A DNA stretch of 64,000 nt, from contig JAPPNU010000044.1 in the NCBI GenBank assembly GCA_028873695.1, positions 124,001 through 188,000 of the forward strand, read 5' to 3'. A program made the position numbers and the translations under genes. Below, piece after piece: positions 32,278 to 41,788 of this stretch (positions within the stretch are counted from its first letter, which is position 1; every line of letters begins with the position of its first letter). This DNA is from Gemmatimonadota bacterium (GTDB lineage: Bacteria > Latescibacterota > UBA2968 > GCA-2709665). Below the pieces are notes generated by a model. It was not told the DNA's origin. It worked only from the letters and a program-made list of their open reading frames with translations, and searched no databases.

Positions 32278-35200
32278 ATGCGCTTTGTTGCGGACGTACA
32301 CCTGCACTCCCGGTTTTCCAGGGCGACAAGCCGTGCGCTGAACCCGGAAAACCTATATAAATGGTCCGCGCTCAAGGGCGTGAACGTGGTGGGGACGGGC
32401 GATTTCACCCATCCCGAGTGGATCGAGGAGTTGAAGGACCGCCTGGAGCCCGCGGAGGAGGGGTTGTTCCGGCTCAGGCCCGACCGGCAGGCCGCGGTGG
32501 ACGAAGAACTCCCGGAGCGATGCAGGGGAACGGTGCGCTTCGTGCTGTCCACCGAGATCAGCTTGATCTACAAGAAGAACGAGAAGACGCGCAAGGTGCA
32601 CCACGTCGTTCTGATGCCCGGTTTCGAAGCCGTGGAGCGGTTGAATGCCCGCCTGGGGGACATCGGCAATCTGAAGTCGGACGGGCGGCCCATCCTGGGA
32701 CTGGACAGCAGGGACCTCGTCGAGATCTGCCTCGAAGCGTCGGACAACGTGCTTTTCATTCCGGCGCATATATGGACGCCTCATTTCGCCGTGTTGGGCG
32801 CCAGTTCCGGGTTCGATACGCTCGAGGAGTGTTTCGAGGATATGCTGCCCGCGATTTTCGCCGTCGAGACGGGTCTCTCGTCCGATCCGCCGATGAACTG
32901 GCGCCTGTCCATGCTGGACCGGTATGCGATCGTCTCCAATTCGGATGCGCATTCCCCGCCGAAGCTGGCGAGGGAGGCCACCTGTTTCGATACCGACCTG
33001 TCATACGGAGGCATATACGACGCGCTGAATACGAGGGATCCGGCACGGTTCCTTGGAACGCTGGAATTCTATCCCGAAGAAGGCAAGTATCACCTTGACG
33101 GACATCGGAATTGCGGCGTCTGCTGGCAGCCGGCCCAATCGCTCGCCGCGGACTGCCTGTGCCCGGAATGCGGCAAGCGGCTGACGGTCGGCGTCCTGCA
33201 CCGCGTCGAGCAACTGGCCGACAGGGCGGCAGGTATCAGGCCTCCCGTGGCCCGGCCGTATGAGAATCTGATTCCGCTGACGGAAGTCATCGGTTCCGTA
33301 TTGGGGGTGGGGCCAACCAGCAAACGGGTCCAGGCGGTGTACGAAAGGATGCTTGTAGAATTGGGGCCCGAACTGGCCATTTTGAGGGACGTGTCCCCCG
33401 AGGCGATGGCCCGCTGCGGCGAACCTCTCGTAGCGGAGGGCGTGCGTCGAATGCGGTCGGGAGAGGTTGTAATCGCGGCGGGATACGACGGTGAGTACGG
33501 ACGGATCCAGGTGTTTTCCGAGGAAGACCGCGCCCGGTTAAGCCGACAGCCCGCGCTGTTCGATCTCCCGGAAATACCGGAAGCGGCGCCGCCCGCGCCG
33601 GCGTTCGAGGCGGCATCAGCGCACGCAGGTACGCCCGGCGGCAACGGGGAAGCGCCGGCGGTCGCGGTCTCTGCCGGCGAAGTCGGATTGGACGACGCGC
33701 AACGGGCGGCCGTGGACCGGGAAAGCGGCCCTTCCATCGTGGTGGCCGGTCCGGGCACGGGCAAGACACGGGTATTGACCCATCGGCTGGCGCGGCTGAT
33801 TGGGGAAGCGGGCGTTCCGCCGGCGTCGATCCTGGCGGTCACGTTCACGAATAAGGCAGCGGCGGAGATGCGCGAACGCGTTCATGCGCTCTTGCCGGGC
33901 GAAGGCACGCTGGACGGATTGACACTCGGCACGTTTCACGCCGTGGCGCTGAATCTGATGAAGGACTGCACGTCCGGGGAGTTGCCGCAGATTATCGATG
34001 AGGCCGAGTCCACACAACTCGTAGCAGAGGTAATCGCGGATGTTGATGCCGGCATGTCCGTGCGCGATGCACGGCTGGCGGTCTCATTCGCCAAGACAAA
34101 CCCCGACGCGGAGGCGCCGGACGCGTTGCGCGGCGTCTGGGTAGCGTACAGGGAACGCCTGCGCAAGCTGGGGGTGTGGGACTTTGACGACATTCTGCTG
34201 GAACTTCTGGCGATGCTGCAAAGAGGCGATGCGGCGTCCGAGCGGATCCGAAACCGGTTTTCACACGTACTCGTGGACGAGTTTCAGGACGTGAATGCGG
34301 TGCAGTATCAACTGGTCACCGCACTTTCCGGCGGCGGAGACGGCCTGTTCGTGATCGGCGATCCGGACCAGGCCATCTACGGATTTCGCGGCGCGAGTCC
34401 CGCGTATTTTGAGAAACTCCGGGAAGATCTGCCGTCTGCACGGACGATTGTGCTGGACCGGACCTATCGCTCCACTCCGCAGATCACCGGTGCGGCCGTC
34501 TCCGTGATAGGGGATGGTCGTGAGTTGAATGCCGTCCGGGGAGAGGGCGTGACGGCTCGATTGCTTTCCACGTCCGGCGAGACGGCGGAGGGTATCGCGG
34601 TGGTCCGGGAGATCAGCCGGATGATGGGGGGCGCCGATATGCTTCAGGCCGGCGAGATTGCCGGGCGACAGTCGAACAGAGGTGAAGGCGACCGGAGCCT
34701 GTCGGATTTTGCCGTGTTGTTCAGGACCGGCAGGCAGGCTGAGGCGATAGAGCGTTGTTTCATTGAAGAGGGATTGCCGTACCGGGTGGTCGGCCAGAAG
34801 GGCTTTCTTTCAGCGGGGAACGTGCGGCACGCGATCTCCTTTTTCAACTATGCGTTTCGCCCTCCGGGATTCCTGCATTTGTTGCGGGCGCTCGCGGTTC
34901 CGAACTTCCATCCCGGAAACGCGACGCTGAGCCTGCTTCGGCGCGCGGGCGGTGACCCGTCGGGCTGCAATCTTCCGCCGCCCGCTCGCGAGAAAGTCTC
35001 GGCGCTGGAGGATGCCGCCGAGACGTTCAGGGAAATGGCGGTAACGGAATCCGTCGAGTCGCTGGTGAGGACATGGCAGGAAGTCGCCGGGGCGGAAGAG
35101 GATGAAGATCTCGCGCGCCTTGCACGGATGGCCGTCAACTTCGATACCGTCCGCAGGTTCCTTGATACGCTGGTACTTGGCGCTGACGCCGACTATGTTC

Positions 35201-35547
35201 GCGTTGGCGGCGTCGCGCGGCCGCGTGCGGAAGCGGTAACGCTGTCAACCCTGCACGCGTCGAAGGGCCTGGAGTTTCCCGTCGTGTTCATCTGTGGCGT
35301 GGAGGAGGGCCTGATTCCGCACGAAAACGGGGACGAGCAGGAAGAACGGCGGCTGTTGTTCGTGGGTCTGACCCGGGCCATGGATGAAGCCGTCATGCTC
35401 TGTGCCCGAAGCAGGACGCGTTTCGGCGAACGGGTGCGTCCGCAGCCGTCGCGGTTCCTGGAAGATATTCCCGCCGAATACATCAAACGGGAGCGTCTGT
35501 CCCCGGAACGGCGCGTCAGGCAGGCGGACCAGCTGTCTCTGTTCTGA
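32278..35547 (+). CDS. PHP phosphoesterase-UvrD/Rep helicase fusion
   Basis: A 1089-residue fusion. Residues 1-400 are a PHP-type metallophosphoesterase (ADVHLHSRFSRATS, NVVGTGDFTHPEW, FIPAHIWTPHF, SNSDAHSPPKLAREA), followed by a short zinc-ribbon-like CGVC/CPEC near residues 280-302. From about 475 comes a superfamily 1A helicase: Walker A AGPGTGKTRVLTHR, Walker B VDEFQDVNAVQY, motif III GDPDQAIYGFRGA, motif IV TYRSTPQI, motif V STLHASKGLEF, and motif VI LLFVGLTRA. The pairing suggests combined unwinding and phosphoester hydrolysis in DNA repair. Fusions of these two domains exist in other bacteria. It converges on rhaB with a 17-base gap. Confidence 0.9.
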   Translation: MRFVADVHLHSRFSRATSRALNPENLYKWSALKGVNVVGTGDFTHPEWIEELKDRLEPAEEGLFRLRPDRQAAVDEELPERCRGTVRFVLSTEISLIYKKNEKTRKVHHVVLMPGFEAVERLNARLGDIGNLKSDGRPILGLDSRDLVEICLEASDNVLFIPAHIWTPHFAVLGASSGFDTLEECFEDMLPAIFAVETGLSSDPPMNWRLSMLDRYAIVSNSDAHSPPKLAREATCFDTDLSYGGIYDALNTRDPARFLGTLEFYPEEGKYHLDGHRNCGVCWQPAQSLAADCLCPECGKRLTVGVLHRVEQLADRAAGIRPPVARPYENLIPLTEVIGSVLGVGPTSKRVQAVYERMLVELGPELAILRDVSPEAMARCGEPLVAEGVRRMRSGEVVIAAGYDGEYGRIQVFSEEDRARLSRQPALFDLPEIPEAAPPAPAFEAASAHAGTPGGNGEAPAVAVSAGEVGLDDAQRAAVDRESGPSIVVAGPGTGKTRVLTHRLARLIGEAGVPPASILAVTFTNKAAAEMRERVHALLPGEGTLDGLTLGTFHAVALNLMKDCTSGELPQIIDEAESTQLVAEVIADVDAGMSVRDARLAVSFAKTNPDAEAPDALRGVWVAYRERLRKLGVWDFDDILLELLAMLQRGDAASERIRNRFSHVLVDEFQDVNAVQYQLVTALSGGGDGLFVIGDPDQAIYGFRGASPAYFEKLREDLPSARTIVLDRTYRSTPQITGAAVSVIGDGRELNAVRGEGVTARLLSTSGETAEGIAVVREISRMMGGADMLQAGEIAGRQSNRGEGDRSLSDFAVLFRTGRQAEAIERCFIEEGLPYRVVGQKGFLSAGNVRHAISFFNYAFRPPGFLHLLRALAVPNFHPGNATLSLLRRAGGDPSGCNLPPPAREKVSALEDAAETFREMAVTESVESLVRTWQEVAGAEEDEDLARLARMAVNFDTVRRFLDTLVLGADADYVRVGGVARPRAEAVTLSTLHASKGLEFPVVFICGVEEGLIPHENGDEQEERRLLFVGLTRAMDEAVMLCARSRTRFGERVRPQPSRFLEDIPAEYIKRERLSPERRVRQADQLSLF

Positions 35548-35564
35548 TCGCGGTTGATGCCTGT

Positions 35565-37055
35565 TCAGGGGACGCCCGTCCCGGCCACCGACAGTTGCCG
35601 AAACCGTGCGTATGCGTCTTCCCATGCGTCGCCGCCTGCCGGTTCAAAGGGCACAATCACCGTGGAATTGCGAACCACTTCGCGGATACCGGCAAGGGAG
35701 TCGATTTCGCCACGCGCGTACACCTGCATGAGGACGTTTCCCAGGGCGGTGGCCTCCGCGGGACCGGCGACAACCGGCCTCCCGGCGGCATCGGCGGTGA
35801 ACTGGTTTAACAGTGCGTTGTGTATCCCCCCGCCCACGACGTGAATGGTGTGCAGTTTTCGGTCCAGGACAGACTCGAGATCTTCCAGAACGCATCGGCA
35901 CTTGAGGGCGAGGCTCTCCAGGGCGCAACGGATGACGGCGCCTTCGGTGGCGGGCACGGTTTGCCCCGTACGTTTGCAGTACGTACGGATGCGGGCCGGC
36001 ATATCCCCGGGCTCCAGGAAATCCGGATGGTCGGGATCGATGAACGACGTCAATGGGGGGGCCGATTCAGCCAATCTGACGAGTTCGGCGAAGGAATACG
36101 CGTGCCCCCGGTTTTCCCAGATGCGTCGGCATTCCTGGACGATCCAGAGCCCCGTTATGTTCTTGAGGAAACGGTAGGTGCCGCAGACCCCGCCCTCGTT
36201 TGTAAAGTTGTGGCGAAGGGCGGCGGGCGTGACCGCGGGTTCCGGCAGTTCCGCGCCGAGCAACGCCCACGTGCCTGAGCTGATATAGGCCGCATTCACG
36301 TCGGAAAACGGTACGGCCGCCACAGCCGATCCGGTGTCATGGCAGGCCGGCGCGATCACGTCGCCCGACCGGATGCCGGCATCCGCGGCAATCCCCGGAC
36401 GAAGCGGACCCAGCGGCGTCCCAGGCGGGACGATTTCCGGTAGCATGTCAACCGGGATCTCCAGGCGGTCCAGCAGGTCGGTCGCCCATCCTCCCGTCCT
36501 CGGGTTGTAGAACTGGGTCGTGGTGGCGTTCGAAAACTCGCACGCTTTGCGCCCCGTCAGCCAGAAATTGAACAGGTCCGGCATCATCAGGAATGTACGT
36601 GCCATGCGCAGGCGCTGCGGGTTCTTTTCCGCCATGGAAAGGAGCTGATAGAGTGTGTTGATCTCCAGAAACTGCAGTCCGGTCTGCTCGAAAATCTCTT
36701 CCCTGGATACCCGGCTGAGTGCCTTCTCCAACATGCCGTGGACGCGCGGGTCACGGTAACAGTGTGGATTGCCCAGAAGCTCATCGGTGTCGTCCAGGAG
36801 TGCGAAATCCACCCCCCATGTGTCGATTCCGATGCCCGCCAGTTCCGGACCGGAGATCCGGGCGCATATACGAAGTCCCGCGAGCATATCGTCGTAGAGC
36901 CTCAGCGCGTCCCAGTACAGACCGCCCGACACGGATATGGGGCCGTTGGCGAAGCGATGGATTTCTTCGAGTTCGACTGTGCGTCCGTCGAAACGGCCGA
37001 TAACGGCCCGGCCGCTGGACGCGCCGAGATCGAAGGTCAGATAGGTCTGCGGCAT
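35565..37055 (-). CDS. rhaB: Rhamnulokinase
   Basis: A 496-residue FGGY kinase. Start strand FDLGASSGRAVIGRFDG, IDTWGVDFALLD near residue 98 (sugar-binding Asp), CYRDPR, DLFNFWLTG, CHDTGSAVAAVP and SSGTWALLG near residue 262, and VVGGGIHNALLNQ near residue 415. These follow RhaB along its whole length. It phosphorylates L-rhamnulose on O1 after isomerisation. AGGAG precedes the ATG. RhaA and RhaD are not in the window. The 37056-37220 gap is divergent and should hold promoters for rhaB and the glycosyltransferase. Confidence 0.88.
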   Translation of the reverse strand: MPQTYLTFDLGASSGRAVIGRFDGRTVELEEIHRFANGPISVSGGLYWDALRLYDDMLAGLRICARISGPELAGIGIDTWGVDFALLDDTDELLGNPHCYRDPRVHGMLEKALSRVSREEIFEQTGLQFLEINTLYQLLSMAEKNPQRLRMARTFLMMPDLFNFWLTGRKACEFSNATTTQFYNPRTGGWATDLLDRLEIPVDMLPEIVPPGTPLGPLRPGIAADAGIRSGDVIAPACHDTGSAVAAVPFSDVNAAYISSGTWALLGAELPEPAVTPAALRHNFTNEGGVCGTYRFLKNITGLWIVQECRRIWENRGHAYSFAELVRLAESAPPLTSFIDPDHPDFLEPGDMPARIRTYCKRTGQTVPATEGAVIRCALESLALKCRCVLEDLESVLDRKLHTIHVVGGGIHNALLNQFTADAAGRPVVAGPAEATALGNVLMQVYARGEIDSLAGIREVVRNSTVIVPFEPAGGDAWEDAYARFRQLSVAGTGVP

Positions 37056-37220
37056 CGCGGCTCCTTCCGAATTGCCGGTTGTGCAGGGTTCGTTCGTTTG
37101 CGATATTATGCGATGCGGCGTGGGGTGTCAAGTGTTTCGTCGCAGCGGAAGCACGCGCCGCCGCCGAAACCGCGATGCGTCGTGCGCGACGTACATCAGT
37201 CCGACCGCGAGAGGGTGTGA

Positions 37221-38345
37221 ATGCCGGAAAAGCCGACGGTGGCGCACTGCGCGAATCCGTTTCTGACCCTGACCATGGTCTGGTGTTACGACCAGATACG
37301 CGCCTTAAGCCGATATCGGCCGGTTGTGTTGACGCAGGCGCGGCAGAATGAGCGCGTGTTTCCGGTCGAGACGCTCTATTCCAGCGAAGACCTGTCCAGC
37401 CTGCGCCGTTCCGCCTACCGGGTAACCCGAAAGATCCGGGGAACGTACGCAGGATACGGGGGGATTCTCCGGGAGGAACGCGCCGCGGTCATCCATGCCC
37501 ATTTCGGGCAGGAGGGCTATTTCTGTCTGGAGGCGCGCCGCAGCGCCGGGGTTCCGATGGTCACCACCTTCTATGGGATGGATGCTTCGGCACTGCCCCG
37601 AAAGCGGCTGTGGAGACGCCGGTTTCAGCGGCTGTTCCGCGAGGGAGAGCTCTTTCTGGTCGAAGGTCCGCGAATGGGCGAATCGCTTGTCGCCATCGGT
37701 TGCGCCTATGAGAAGGTGCATGTTCACCGGCTGGGCGTCGATCTCGAAAAGATTCGCCAGGCGCGGCCGGACGCCAGACGGGAAGGCGTCGTATTGATGT
37801 ATGCCAATTTCCGCGAGAAGAAGGGACACGTTTACGGGCTGCGGGCCTGCCGGAAGTTAATCGGGTCGCATCCCGGCCTCACGGTGCGTATTATAGGCGA
37901 TGGAGAACTGCGTGCGGAAGTGGAACGCGAGATCCGGCGCCTCGGTATCGAAGACCATGTGGAACTGCTGGGGGTGTTGCCTCACGCGACCTGCCTGGAG
38001 GAACTCGGAAGGGCTTCCGTGTTGTTGTATCCGAGCGTGACGGCCGCCGACGGCGACACCGAAGGCGGGGCGCCGGTGGCGTTGATTGAGGCCATGGCTT
38101 CGGGGTTGGCTATTGTGTCCTCGCTGCACGCGGACATACCCACGGTGGCGCCCGACCGGCGGTGCGCGCTGTTGTTCCCCGAGCGGAACGTGGACGGACT
38201 GGCCGAGGGCGTGGATGCGCTGCTTCGGTCCAGCCGGTTACGGGAGGAAATGGGCAATGCGGGCAGGGCCCACGTCGAAGACGCCCACGATATGCGGAAA
38301 CAGGGGGGGCGGCTGGAAACGTTGTACGACCGGGTGAGGGCCTGA
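37221..38345 (+). CDS. Family 4 glycosyltransferase (WcaL/colanic-acid type)
   Basis: A 374-residue GT-B enzyme. The N-terminal domain has HAHFGQEGYFC and VTTFYGMDASALPR. The C-terminal nucleotide-sugar domain has VHVHRLGVDLEKI, VRIIGDGELRAEVE, and the signature DTEGGAPVALIEAMASGLAI near residue 275 (EX7E type). These match glycosyltransferases of exopolysaccharide clusters. It acts at the cytoplasmic face of the membrane by family; no other exopolysaccharide gene is adjacent. Confidence 0.85.
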   Translation: MPEKPTVAHCANPFLTLTMVWCYDQIRALSRYRPVVLTQARQNERVFPVETLYSSEDLSSLRRSAYRVTRKIRGTYAGYGGILREERAAVIHAHFGQEGYFCLEARRSAGVPMVTTFYGMDASALPRKRLWRRRFQRLFREGELFLVEGPRMGESLVAIGCAYEKVHVHRLGVDLEKIRQARPDARREGVVLMYANFREKKGHVYGLRACRKLIGSHPGLTVRIIGDGELRAEVEREIRRLGIEDHVELLGVLPHATCLEELGRASVLLYPSVTAADGDTEGGAPVALIEAMASGLAIVSSLHADIPTVAPDRRCALLFPERNVDGLAEGVDALLRSSRLREEMGNAGRAHVEDAHDMRKQGGRLETLYDRVRA

Positions 38346-38390
38346 TACGGACCCGGGCGAAACGAGGCAACGCTCCCTTGGCGACCCGTG

Positions 38391-38419
38391 TTGACATTCG
38401 ACCGGATCGCACTTATTTT
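38391..38419 (+). promoter_or_regulatory. Sigma-70-type promoter upstream of a PhyH gene
   Basis: TTGACA at 38391-38396, a 17-base spacer and TATTTT at 38414-38419. Transcription would start near 38426, some 70 bases before the PhyH start at 38499, and could continue into the radical-SAM gene. Confidence 0.65.
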
Positions 38420-38498
38420 GCAGCCGCGCGAAGACTGCTGGGAATATTAACACAGCTTCTTGAGTCAAGGGATGCCGATGCGCACGTGGAGTCCCGCT

Positions 38499-39347
38499 AT
38501 GGAAGTTTCGCAGACGCAGGTCGAGTCGTACAATGAACAGGGATACCTGGTTGTCGAAGGGCTGCTGAACGACGAGGACGTCAAGGCCATTCGTGCGGAT
38601 GCCGTAAAGCTCTGTCGCGGCGTCTATAAGAGCAAGAATCTTAAGCCGGTCCCGAACGAGACGTCCGACGATGCCGCGCTTTCTCAGTATCTGTGCATCC
38701 ATCAGCCGCACCACATCAGTACGTTCATGCTCGATGCCCTCACGCACCACGGCGTTTCGAGAGTACTTTCCCGTCTGGTGGCGCCGGACGTGAAGTGCAT
38801 GCAATCGATGCTGTTCATCAAGCCGCCGAAGTTCCCGGGGCAAGCCTGGCATCAGGACGAGGTCTATATTCCCACGCGGGACCGCAGCCTCACAGGCGCG
38901 TGGTACGCCCTGGACGACGTGACGGTGGAGAACGGCAGTATGTGGGTGTTGCCGGGTTCCCACCGGAATGGCTATCTGTATCCCCAGCGCGCGCACGATC
39001 GCCCCGATGAATTCGATCTTGCGCAGGAGTCCTACGGATTCGACGACAGCGGCGAGATACCTGTGGAGTGTCGCGCCGGCGCGGTGGTTTTCTTCAACGG
39101 ATACCTGTTACACCGGTCCCGCAAGAACCGGTCGGACCGTTTTCGGCGGGTGCTGGTGAATCACTACATGAACGCCTACTCGTTGTTGCCCTGGCATCGC
39201 CCGCCCGAAGACGGCAGGATGGCGCTTGCCGACTACCGCGGCATTGTGATGGTGGCAGGAGAAGACCCGTACGCGTGGAAAGGAACGGTTGCAGGCGGTG
39301 ACGCGCACGTCCGCACGTTCGATCCCGCCGCATTGGAGACGGATTAG
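38499..39347 (+). CDS. Phytanoyl-CoA dioxygenase (PhyH) family protein
   Basis: A 282-residue Fe(II)/2-oxoglutarate oxygenase. AWHQDEVYIP near residue 120 gives HxD, LLHRSRKN near residue 205 the distal His, and RRVLVNHYMN the 2-oxoglutarate Arg. WVLPGSHRNGYLYP is the family loop. The start MEVSQTQVESYNEQGYLVV suits the family; 13 codons upstream are also open (from 38460). It ends 32 bases before the radical-SAM gene, so co-transcription is likely. Confidence 0.87.
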   Translation: MEVSQTQVESYNEQGYLVVEGLLNDEDVKAIRADAVKLCRGVYKSKNLKPVPNETSDDAALSQYLCIHQPHHISTFMLDALTHHGVSRVLSRLVAPDVKCMQSMLFIKPPKFPGQAWHQDEVYIPTRDRSLTGAWYALDDVTVENGSMWVLPGSHRNGYLYPQRAHDRPDEFDLAQESYGFDDSGEIPVECRAGAVVFFNGYLLHRSRKNRSDRFRRVLVNHYMNAYSLLPWHRPPEDGRMALADYRGIVMVAGEDPYAWKGTVAGGDAHVRTFDPAALETD

Positions 39348-39379
39348 CAGCGCGTTACCGCAAATCTGATGATTAGCCA

Positions 39380-40777
39380 ATGCCTATGGATACTCTCACA
39401 GCTCATATGGCGACGGACGAAGCGACCGTGGAACGACCGGAGGCCTGCCACGTGATGGCCAAGCCATCCGGCGCGGTCTGCAACATCGATTGCAAGTACT
39501 GCTTCTACCTTGAGAAGGAAAAGCTGTACCCGGACGCCGGCAGAAACTGGATGATGGACGATGAGACGCTGGAGCTATACGTCCGGCACTATATCGACGC
39601 GCAGGACGTCCCGGAAGTACACTTTGCGTGGCAGGGCGGAGAACCGACGCTGATGGGCGTGGACTTCTACCGCCGCGCCGTGGCCCTGCAGGCGCGGTAC
39701 GCCAATGGCAAGACCGTAACGAACGCGTTTCAGACAAACGGTATCCTGCTCGATGACGAATGGGGCGAGTTCCTGCACGAGCACCGGTTTCTCGTGGGCC
39801 TGTCCGTGGACGGTCCTAGGGAGATGCACGACCGCTACCGCGTAGACAAGGGGGGAAAGCCAACGTTCGACCGGGTGATAGAGGGTCTGGAAGTCCTTCA
39901 GAAACACCGGGTTGAATACAACACACTCACGGTGCTGCAGGCCCACAATGCGGATTATCCGGCGGAAGTCTATCGCTTTCTGAAGTCCATCGGGAGCCGG
40001 TACATGCAGTTTATCCCGATCGTGGAACGGATCGCGGACTCGCCGGGTGACGATCTGCTGCAGCTTGTCGCGCCTGAGTTCGAAGGGCGGGCCCGGGTCT
40101 CGAAGTGGTCGGTGGGTTCCGCCCAGTACGGCCGGTTCCTATGCGGGGTCTTCGACGAATGGGTCCGGAAGGACGTCGGCCGGTATTTCGTCCAGATGTT
40201 CGACGTCGCGCTGGGAAGCTGGATGGGTCAGGACGCCAGCCTCTGCATATTCGCGGAAAAGTGCGGCCGGGCGCTGATCATCGAACATAATGGCGATCTG
40301 TATTCCTGCGACCACTTCGTCTATCCGCAGTACAATCTCGGCAACGTTCGCGAAAAGAGCATCCGCGAGATGGTGGCCAGCCCCCTCCAGGAGAAATTCG
40401 GGGCCGACAAGCGCGATACCCTGCCGGCGTATTGCCGTGCCTGCGACTACCGGTTTGCCTGCAACGGGGGTTGCCCCAAGCAGAGGTTCATCCACACGCC
40501 GGACGGAGAGGCGGGATTGAACTACCTCTGCACGGGGTACAAGATGTTCTTCGGTCACGTGGACCCGTACATGAAGATGATGGCGAAGGAGCTTGCCGCG
40601 GGGAGGCCGGCCGCGAACGTGATGCACTGGGTGCGCGCCAGGGAATCCGAAAGGGCGGCGGCCCGTGCACGAAGCACGGGCCGTAACGAGCCGTGTCCGT
40701 GCGGCAGCGGCAGGAAATTCAAGCGGTGTTGCGGGGCCGGGCGACAGCCTATAAATAGTGATATGTCCGTGGGATGA
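39380..40777 (+). CDS. Radical-SAM anaerobic sulfatase-maturase-like protein with SEC-C tail
   Basis: A 465-residue SPASM radical-SAM protein. The SAM cluster motif is CNIDCKYC near residue 34 (CX3CX2C), with WQGGEPTLMG near residue 84. SPASM cysteines follow: CGRALIIEHNGDLYSCDHF near residue 295, then CRACDYRFACNGGCPKQRF near residue 353. By family it converts the active-site Cys of CxPSR sulfatases to formylglycine, matching the Cys-type sulfatase at 22395. The last 25 residues carry a SEC-C zinc motif, NEPCPCGSGRKFKRCCG, as in SecA, an appended tail. Confidence 0.88.
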   Translation: MPMDTLTAHMATDEATVERPEACHVMAKPSGAVCNIDCKYCFYLEKEKLYPDAGRNWMMDDETLELYVRHYIDAQDVPEVHFAWQGGEPTLMGVDFYRRAVALQARYANGKTVTNAFQTNGILLDDEWGEFLHEHRFLVGLSVDGPREMHDRYRVDKGGKPTFDRVIEGLEVLQKHRVEYNTLTVLQAHNADYPAEVYRFLKSIGSRYMQFIPIVERIADSPGDDLLQLVAPEFEGRARVSKWSVGSAQYGRFLCGVFDEWVRKDVGRYFVQMFDVALGSWMGQDASLCIFAEKCGRALIIEHNGDLYSCDHFVYPQYNLGNVREKSIREMVASPLQEKFGADKRDTLPAYCRACDYRFACNGGCPKQRFIHTPDGEAGLNYLCTGYKMFFGHVDPYMKMMAKELAAGRPAANVMHWVRARESERAAARARSTGRNEPCPCGSGRKFKRCCGAGRQPINSDMSVG

Positions 40778-40795
40778 GACACGCATCGTTTTGGC

Positions 40796-40824
40796 TTGAC
40801 ATTTGTCGTGCGCGGTGCGATCAT
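40796..40824 (+). promoter_or_regulatory. Candidate promoter for the methylamine gene cluster
   Basis: TTGACA at 40796-40801, 17 bases, then GATCAT at 40819-40824, a weak -10. Its start site would fall inside the hairpin at 40825-40861, so either the match is fortuitous or the leader carries the hairpin close to its 5' end. Confidence 0.35.
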
Positions 40825-40861
40825 CCGTACCCGCTTCACCGAAGCCGGTACGGCTTTTTTT
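40825..40861 (+). terminator. Strong Rho-independent terminator or leader attenuator
   Basis: CCGTACCCGCTTC at 40825-40837 pairs with GAAGCCGGTACGG at 40841-40853 (12 of 13 pairs, three-base loop), followed by C and seven T residues. It lies 48 bases after the radical-SAM stop and 22 bases before the first mgs start codon. Confidence 0.85.
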
Positions 40862-40882
40862 GTGTTTTTCCGGAGAAAGACA

Positions 40883-41788
40883 ATGTGTGGAATCGTAGGT
40901 TTCTGGAACCGGCGGGAGGATACCGGCGGGCTCGGAAGGACCATTTTGAAGATGCTGGGCGCCCTGGATTGCCGGGGGCCGGATTCGGCTGGCGTGGCGC
41001 TGTTTGGCGACGGGCACGACGGGCGCCTGGTCCTTCGCGTGAGTCTGGGAGAACATGCGGATTACGAAGCAACTGCGCGGCGGGTCGTTTCTCGGGCGGA
41101 GGCATTGGGCGCCGTGACCGGGTGGGCCCGAACCGAGGAGTACCTTCGGCTGGTTCTCGCTTACGGAGGCGACGCGGGCGAGCTGGAACAGGCGATCGAA
41201 GCCGCTGGCCCGGGTGTGGAGGTGGTGAGCATGGGTGGCCGCCTGGAAATCGTAAAACAGGTGGGGTCCCCCCGCAACCTGGATAGCACGTACGGGATTT
41301 CCGGCTTCGAAGGGACGCACGGCATCGGCCATACCAGGCTGTCCACGGAGTCTCGAATCGACCTCAGCCACTCCCAGCCGTTCTGGGCCCACGGTCATCC
41401 CGACCTCGCCATCGTTCACAACGGGCATATAACAAATTATCACAAGCTGCGGCGCATTTACGAGCAGGAAGGCGCCCGGTTTTACACCGAGAACGACTCC
41501 GAAATCATCGGGATGTATCTGCGCAGGCAGCTGGCGGGCGGAAGGGATCTCGACGCGGCAATGGCCGGCTCTCTGACGGACCTGGACGGCTCGTTCAGCT
41601 ATCTGGTGGCCACGCCCGACGCCGTGGGTTTCGTCAGAGATCCGTATTCCTTCAAGCCGCTGCTCTATGCTGAAACGGACGATTTCGCCGCGGTGGCCAC
41701 GGAAGAGATTGCGTTCCGGTCGGCTTTCGATGGAGACTACGACGTGGTTGAAGCCCGCGCGAGGGACATGCGGCTATGGCACAACTGA
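40883..41788 (+). CDS. mgsA: N-methylglutamate synthase glutaminase-type subunit, copy 1 (GlxB-like)
   Basis: A 301-residue class II glutamine amidotransferase. The start is ATG at 40883, where MCGIVGFWNRRED places the Ntn nucleophile Cys at position 2; GGAGAAAG lies upstream and the longer frame from 40796 runs through the terminator. Further marks are RGPDSAGVALFG, GIGHTRLSTES and AIVHNGHITNYHKLRR (the NG oxyanion motif). The normal function is to release ammonia from glutamine, or here methylamine from gamma-glutamylmethylamide, for the synthase. It overlaps mgsB by 13 bases. A diverged second copy is at 50630. Confidence 0.85.
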   Translation: MCGIVGFWNRREDTGGLGRTILKMLGALDCRGPDSAGVALFGDGHDGRLVLRVSLGEHADYEATARRVVSRAEALGAVTGWARTEEYLRLVLAYGGDAGELEQAIEAAGPGVEVVSMGGRLEIVKQVGSPRNLDSTYGISGFEGTHGIGHTRLSTESRIDLSHSQPFWAHGHPDLAIVHNGHITNYHKLRRIYEQEGARFYTENDSEIIGMYLRRQLAGGRDLDAAMAGSLTDLDGSFSYLVATPDAVGFVRDPYSFKPLLYAETDDFAAVATEEIAFRSAFDGDYDVVEARARDMRLWHN

